From JBMYTN01 sp049604415 (GTDB lineage Bacteria; Pseudomonadota; Alphaproteobacteria; Rhodospirillales; Rhodospirillaceae): 64,000 bases of DNA. Below, piece by piece: positions 61,301-64,000 of the stretch. A model generated the notes under the pieces. That model worked only from the letters and a program-made list of their open reading frames with translations, did no database searches and was not told the origin of the DNA. Numbering within the stretch: position 1 is the first letter of the stretch; each line of letters starts with the position of its first letter. The stretch spans positions 50,423 through 114,422 of the forward strand of contig JBMYTN010000009.1 of NCBI GenBank assembly GCA_049604415.1, written 5' to 3'. The translations under genes and the position numbers were made by a program.

Positions 61301-64000
61301 CATTTTCGACGATGCGATATTCATCGGACGAGCCAGAGAACACCACCCGGTCGGTGCCGGAACCACCGATGATGGTGTCATTCCCGGCCCCACCGCTCAG
61401 CACATCATTGTTTCTGCCGCCATCGATCCGATCATCGCCAGCGGAACCGGTGATCGTATCATTGCCGTCACCGCCTTCGATTGTCCCGACATTGCGAATG
61501 GTGGCGTTGGAGAAGTCGAGCGTGTTGCTTCCGCCATCCCCGATGATGTTCTGGCCACCGGCATCAACAATTTCAATGGAGTTGTCGGCCTCAAACTTGT
61601 TGAGGATCAGCTTGCTGGTGCCGGTGTTTTCCAGGGTATCGGTGCCAGCGCCCCCATCCAAGGTGTCATATTGGCCGTGATTGCCGCTGACTTGGAAGGT
61701 GTCGTCCCCTTCCCCACCGCTCAGATTGTCGGTGCCACTGCCGCCCACAATGGTGTCATTGCCGGTCCCGCCTTCAATGGTGTCATTGTTGTTGCCGCCC
61801 AGAAGGGTGTCATTGCCCGCACCGCCATCAATGATGTCATTGCGTTTGCCGCCATCAATGATGTCATCACCGGCGGTCCCGGTGATGGTGTCATTGCCAT
61901 CCCCGCCGTCGATCTTGCCGACGTTCTGGAGGGTGGCGTTGGAGAAGTCGAGGGTATTGTCGCTGTTGTTGCCTTTGATATCCTCACCAGCGGCGTCAAC
62001 GATTTCGATGGAATTGTCGGCATCAAAATTGTTGAGGAACAGATCTCCGCCATCGACTTGCTGCAGGGTATCGGTGCCTTCCCCACCATCCAGCGTGTCA
62101 TACTGACCATCCTGGTTGCTGACCTGGAAGACATCATCGCCTTCCCCGCCGCTCAGATTGTCTGTGCCGCTGCCGCCATCGATGATGTCATTGCCGGTCC
62201 CGCCTTCGATGGTGTCGTTGTTTCTGCCGCCCAGAAGGGTGTCATTGCCCGCACCGCCATCGATGATGTCGTTGTGCTTCCCACCATCAATAACGTCATC
62301 GCCATCAGATCCGGTGATCCGATCTTTGCCGTCGCCGCCATTGATGGTTCCAACATCTTCCAAGGTGGTGTTGGAGAAATCGAGGGTATTGTCGCGGCTG
62401 TTGCCAAGAATGTCCTCGCCATTGCCTTCCACTGTTTCAATGGAATTGTTGGCATCGAAATTGTTCAGATAGAGATCGCCATCCCCCAAAATGCGCAGGG
62501 TGTCATCCCCTTCGCCACCATCCATGGTGTCATATTCGGCGTCTCGGCCTGCGGCCCCGATGACATCATCTCCGGCGCCGCCATTGATCTGATCTGTCCC
62601 AGTCCCGCCATGCAGGCTGTCATTTCCCTCACCGCCATTGAGCGTATCATTATTCCTGCCACCCGACAGTCGGTCATTGCCGTCACCACCGTTCAAGGTG
62701 TCATGATTGCGTTGACCATGCAGAGTGTCGTTTTGATCAGACCCGGTTACGGTGTCGTTGCCGCGTCCTGCGGAAACCTCAACACCAAAATCTGAGTCGG
62801 ATTGATCAATGGTGTCGGTGCTATTGGTCCCAGCAACCTGATCTCGCGTGCCACTCGGTAAGCTCTCGTCACTCTCGGATCTGACCCATGAGAAGTCGTC
62901 GGTTTCCGGGTCGTGGACCGCTTCGACCGCAACATTGAGGGTCTCGGTTACCGTGGTGCTATCGCCGCCAGCCTCGGTGGTGGTCACCGCGACCTCTAGG
63001 GCGATATCAAGGCTGCTGCCATCCGGGGGGGTGATGGTCAGACCATCCAGATCCCCTTGCTCCAAGGTCCAACTGCCATCGCCATTATCAGTCCCGGCGG
63101 ACAGAGAGGCCCCATCCGGGACATTGGAGATGGTGATCGACAGGGTCTCTGAGCCATCGGTGTCCGTCAGCGCCGTATCAATATCGAGCGCAATAACGGT
63201 GTCTTGGTCCCCAGAGGCTTCGGACACAGTCAAGGACGCCTCATCGGCCACCGCATCGACGGTAACATCAATGGTGTCGGTCACCGTCACAGGGTCGGCA
63301 TCACCATCCTGAGACGTGGCCGCAACGGTCAGCTGGAAATCACCGTCAGAGTTTTCCGGCGGGGTGATGGTCAGGTTATCCAGATCACCTGCCGACAAAG
63401 TCCAGGACCCATCGCCATTGTCCGTCCCAGCCGACAGAGAAGCGCCTTCCGGAACACCGGAGATGGTGACGGAAAGCGTTTCAGAGCCATCGGTGTCGGT
63501 CAGCGCGGAGCTGATGTCCAGACCAATGGCGGTGTCTTCGTTCCCAGATGCATCGGACACTTCCAGATCCGGCGTGTCGGTCACCGCCTCAACGGTCACA
63601 TCAATGGTGTCGGTGACAGTAACCGGATCGGCGTCGCCATCCTGAGAGGTCGCGGCAACGGTGAGTTGGAAGTCGCCGTCAGAGTTCTCAGGCGGGGTGA
63701 TGGTCAGGCCATCCAGGTCATCCGGCGACAGGGTCCAGGACCCATCGCCATTATCGGTACCCGCCGACAGAGAAGCGCCTTCCGGAACACCGGAAATGGT
63801 GACCGAAAGCGTTTCCGAGCCGTCGGTATCGGTCAGAGCAGAGCTGATATCCAGGCCAATGGCGGTGTCTTCATTGCCGGATGCATCGGACACTTCCAGA
63901 TCTGGGGTGTCGGTCACCGCATCAACGGTCACATCGATGGTATCCGTCACCGTCACCGGGTCGGCATCGCCATCTTGGGACGTGGCAGCGACCGTCAGCT
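55368..64000 (-). CDS. Giant RTX/Ig-like-repeat protein, probable adhesin (N-terminus outside window)
   Basis: The frame is open from the right edge through to the stop; at least 2877 residues. Order from the N-terminal side: at least three Ig-like/VCBS-type repeats of about 110 residues; RTX block 1 with GGxGxDxLxGG nonapeptides in 144-residue modules; a unique region (about 60.6-61.2 kb) rich in Asp and Asn; RTX block 2; seven more 109-residue repeats; RTX blocks 3-4; a hydrophilic spacer; RTX block 5; and an acidic Ser/Gly/Asp tail ending SNQVM. Ca2+-dependent folding outside the cell is expected. It lacks any visible N-terminal signal here and the type I exporter is not in the window. Confidence 0.9.
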   Translation of the reverse strand, partial: LTVAATSQDGDADPVTVTDTIDVTVDAVTDTPDLEVSDASGNEDTAIGLDISSALTDTDGSETLSVTISGVPEGASLSAGTDNGDGSWTLSPDDLDGLTITPPENSDGDFQLTVAATSQDGDADPVTVTDTIDVTVEAVTDTPDLEVSDASGNEDTAIGLDISSALTDTDGSETLSVTISGVPEGASLSAGTDNGDGSWTLSAGDLDNLTITPPENSDGDFQLTVAATSQDGDADPVTVTDTIDVTVDAVADEASLTVSEASGDQDTVIALDIDTALTDTDGSETLSITISNVPDGASLSAGTDNGDGSWTLEQGDLDGLTITPPDGSSLDIALEVAVTTTEAGGDSTTVTETLNVAVEAVHDPETDDFSWVRSESDESLPSGTRDQVAGTNSTDTIDQSDSDFGVEVSAGRGNDTVTGSDQNDTLHGQRNHDTLNGGDGNDRLSGGRNNDTLNGGEGNDSLHGGTGTDQINGGAGDDVIGAAGRDAEYDTMDGGEGDDTLRILGDGDLYLNNFDANNSIETVEGNGEDILGNSRDNTLDFSNTTLEDVGTINGGDGKDRITGSDGDDVIDGGKHNDIIDGGAGNDTLLGGRNNDTIEGGTGNDIIDGGSGTDNLSGGEGDDVFQVSNQDGQYDTLDGGEGTDTLQQVDGGDLFLNNFDADNSIEIVDAAGEDIKGNNSDNTLDFSNATLQNVGKIDGGDGNDTITGTAGDDIIDGGKRNDIIDGGAGNDTLLGGNNNDTIEGGTGNDTIVGGSGTDNLSGGEGDDTFQVSGNHGQYDTLDGGAGTDTLENTGTSKLILNKFEADNSIEIVDAGGQNIIGDGGSNTLDFSNATIRNVGTIEGGDGNDTITGSAGDDRIDGGRNNDVLSGGAGNDTIIGGSGTDRVVFSGSSDEYRIVENDDGSFSITDTVDGRDGADQITSVENFTFSDGTLSASQMSDLALEQARAASGNDTGVTFRLDNEGTSDPNWNNGNEVEIDTSSTSNPFGKGEVDVDYVDGTANYDGNSWSNAKSVRAEADGAADVSITNAVRADVQLGDGGDSTVDINEAKRADIETGDGNDTIDITARGNDSTSSWNTFEVDTGAGNDTITFEGSADKGGDLHFNTDEGDDRVTLGDNYKQSNVDGGAGNDVLNGGEGADTLKGGEGNDTLSGDRGNDHLTGGSGDDSIDGGSGTDRVYFSGDIGDYQITENQDGSFTITDTVAGRDGSDTVTGVESFSFNGQTYNANEILAAGDTEASDPTLSTSDSTGNEDSAIALDIDAALTDTDGSESLSITVSGVPDGASLSAGTDNGDGTWTLDSGDLSGLTITPPENSDGDFQLTVTATSTESEGGDTATVTSTIDVTVDAVTDGATVSVSDASGNEDTAISLDVGVSLADAGENVSITISGVPSGATLSAGTDNGDGSWTLEAGDLDGLTITPPENSDADFQLTVATSTQDGDGAVVTTSDTIDVTVDAVTDGATVSVSDASGDEDTAIALDVGVSLADAGESVSITISGVPSGASLSAGTDNGDGSWTLEAGDLDGLTITPPENSDADFQLTVATSTQDGDGAVVTTSDTIDVTVDAVTDGVTLETTDASGNEDTAIALDVDVTPGDASESVFVTISGVPEGASLSAGTDNGNGSWSLEPAQLEGLSVTPPENSDGDFQLTVTTTTRDGDGDVVTSSQTLDVTVDAVTDGATVSVSDASGDEDTAIALDVGVSLADAGESVSITISGVPSGATLSAGTDNGDGSWTLETGDLDGLTITPPENSDADFQLTVATSTQDGDGAVVTTSDTIDVTVDAVADDPTLTTQAASGDEDTAIALDIDAALTDTDGSESLSVTISGVPTGASLSAGTDNGDGTWTLESGDLDGLTITPPSNNDGDFQLTVTATSTEGEGGDTASVTSTIDVTVDAVTDGGTLSATDAEGTENTAIALDLDLNLADASETASITISGVPSGASLSAGTDNGDGSWTLETGDLDGLTITPPTDSETDFTLNVSATVQDGDADAVTVTDSIDVTVNSDGTVEGGGGDDTFSGAGTDGAKHYVGGEGTDVVDYSDASEGVVVALSDTDGSGAGGQYRNTDAGGLDGAALGDTYEGVEDLRTTDHDDRVYGADSGGNIWLGDGNDVLDVGTTDGVHVVDAGDGNDTAWVGGGDDIVHGGDGNDRLSGENGNDTLNGDAGNDNLYGGSGDDTLTGGSGNDYLDGSSGDDTAVFTGDIGDYDITDNGNGTFTVTDTVADRDGTDTVRSVETFEFNGQSYAAADIVEESSIIRGTENDDSLSGTSGDDTFDISGGTDSYSGGSGDDTIEGTSGNDTLTMSEFDANDSIETIDGGSGGYDLVSGTSGNDTLNFSETELRNIDRIDGGEGNDSITGSDGDDIIQAGSGNDTIDGGDGNDRIVFSGSSDNYTIVRNEDGSFTVSDLRDNGDGQDTISSAETFTFEDGSLDVSDLNDYFDAQETAGEDDYETDRSDVGHTSDAVDPDEKLGGHDDDDDQSGERDSDQNINGNWKNNDLEGGSGHDRIYGQSGKDDIEGNQGNDYIDAGSADDKVDGGSGNDTIYGQSGKDKLEGGSGNDYIDGGSQDDEIEGGDGNDNLYGQSGNDEIKGGDGSDYIDGGSNNDELYGGDGGDKILGGDGNDYIEGGKGNDIIEDSSGNDEIDGGEGDDVITTQSGNDEVDGGKGNDTISTGWGNDEIDGGEGDDVISSLGGSNEIDGGKGNDRITGGNGNDEIYGGDGNDTISGGGGNDTIEGGDGDDVLEGGDWGNDTAVYDKDIDDYAISENDDGSIQIRALKGDEGTDTVSGFEKFEFDGETYSADQLEQFFMLDEEGGSSSNGGDWMADDTSSSGDAGGWSDLVDSDDGWEDPADNALGDANTENSGMEDAGNEFEDPSNQVM
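55765..56525 (-). repeat. C-terminal RTX nonapeptide block
   Basis: About 25 nine-residue units of the form GGxGNDxIx with alternating GNDYIDGGS, GNDEIDGGE and GNDTISGGG, coding for Ca2+-binding parallel beta rolls. This is the longest RTX block of the protein and precedes its last domain. Confidence 0.9.
57985..60295 (-). repeat. Seven tandem Ig-like/VCBS-type repeats
   Basis: Seven copies of about 109 residues (327 bases), each with D-A-SG-EDTAIALD, SITISGVPSGASLSAGTDNG, DGSWTLEAGDLDGLTITPPE and SxTIDVTVDAVTDG. The second, third and fifth copies are nearly identical at nucleotide level (matching starts near 59632, 59305 and 58651). Confidence 0.9.
61671..62534 (-). repeat. Tandem 432-base RTX modules
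   Basis: Two adjoining modules of exactly 144 codons (starting at codons for YDTxDGG at 62534 and 62102), and a third partial one from 61670. Each has a non-RTX motif (DGDLYLNNFDANNSIEIV and DNTLDFSNATL) followed by RTX nonapeptides. Confidence 0.85.
62905..64000 (-). repeat. N-terminal group of Ig-like/VCBS-type repeats
   Basis: Three complete repeats plus the end of a fourth at the window edge, each beginning TDTPDLEVSDASGNEDTAIG or ADEASLTVSEASGDQDTVIA. The first two are nearly identical, and the group continues past the edge. Confidence 0.85.

Noticed and set aside
60333..62795. 820-codon plus-strand frame opposite RTX block 1
   Set aside because: It is the complement of GGxGxD codons; stop codons are rare because of base composition. 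No domain is visible.

Overview
The window is about 60% GC and looks like the chromosome of an alphaproteobacterium, probably of Rhodospirillales type. This rests on gene content and on family-level sequence resemblance: a Tad/Cpa pilus locus, a CysN-CysC fusion with DUF934 and DUF2849 proteins in the sulfur operon, an LdtR-like MarR regulator, receiver proteins with an FGPDRRR tail, and a 2-isopropylmalate synthase of the long LeuA2 type. No rRNA, tRNA, IS element or CRISPR array was recognised. No search was run; all family names come from reading the translations.

Region by region. (1) 1-19 kb is a split Tad (Flp) pilus locus. Two TadE-like pseudopilin genes and a 2-oxoglutarate/Fe(II) oxygenase come first. 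A peroxide-defence block follows: DUF3501, a heterodisulfide-reductase-like Fe-S protein, rubrerythrin, and divergent oxyR. Then come a TadG-like VWA protein on the minus strand and the main plus-strand operon flp-cpaA-cpaB-cpaC-cpaD-cpaE-cpaF-tadB-tadC, closed by a terminator and a convergent TadD-like TPR lipoprotein. (2) 19-22 kb holds an LdtR-like regulator, a histone-deacetylase-family amidohydrolase and fructose-1,6-bisphosphatase. (3) 22-25.6 kb holds a TPR/outer-membrane beta-barrel protein next to a secreted FecR-domain protein with a Thr/Asp linker and a conserved C-terminal beta domain. This pair looks like a Slam/type XI-like secretion system with its cargo and is the most interesting candidate here. 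(4) 25.6-37 kb is mixed: a membrane protein, a BenE-type transporter, dodecin, glutaredoxin, leuA, a DUF1036 protein, two single-domain response regulators (one with Asp replaced by Glu at the phosphorylation site), an HCCA isomerase, a degenerate nucleotidyltransferase-like protein, glyoxalase I and a TIGR02444 protein.

(5) 37-44.5 kb is an assimilatory sulfate-reduction operon on the minus strand: siroheme synthase, DUF2849, cysI, DUF934, cysH, cysD, cysNC. Sulfate is activated by CysD/CysN, may be phosphorylated by CysC, and is reduced by CysH and CysI; siroheme for CysI comes from the first gene, whose methyltransferase half is degenerate. (6) 45-55.3 kb holds a TetR regulator, a large YcbB-type L,D-transpeptidase, a TPR protein with a degenerate sulfotransferase-like domain, rlmJ, a 1148-residue hybrid histidine kinase ending in a diguanylate cyclase, and a TPR/GT9-type glycosyltransferase. 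(7) 55.4-64 kb is the 3' part of a giant Ca-binding RTX/Ig-like-repeat protein (at least 2877 residues, N-terminus outside the window), probably an adhesin exported by a type I system that is not in the window.

Surface attachment is a recurring theme: Tad pilus, giant RTX adhesin, the FecR/beta-barrel pair, and a c-di-GMP enzyme beside the adhesin gene. Antisense frames in the repeat-rich and GC-rich genes are long but are treated as shadows.
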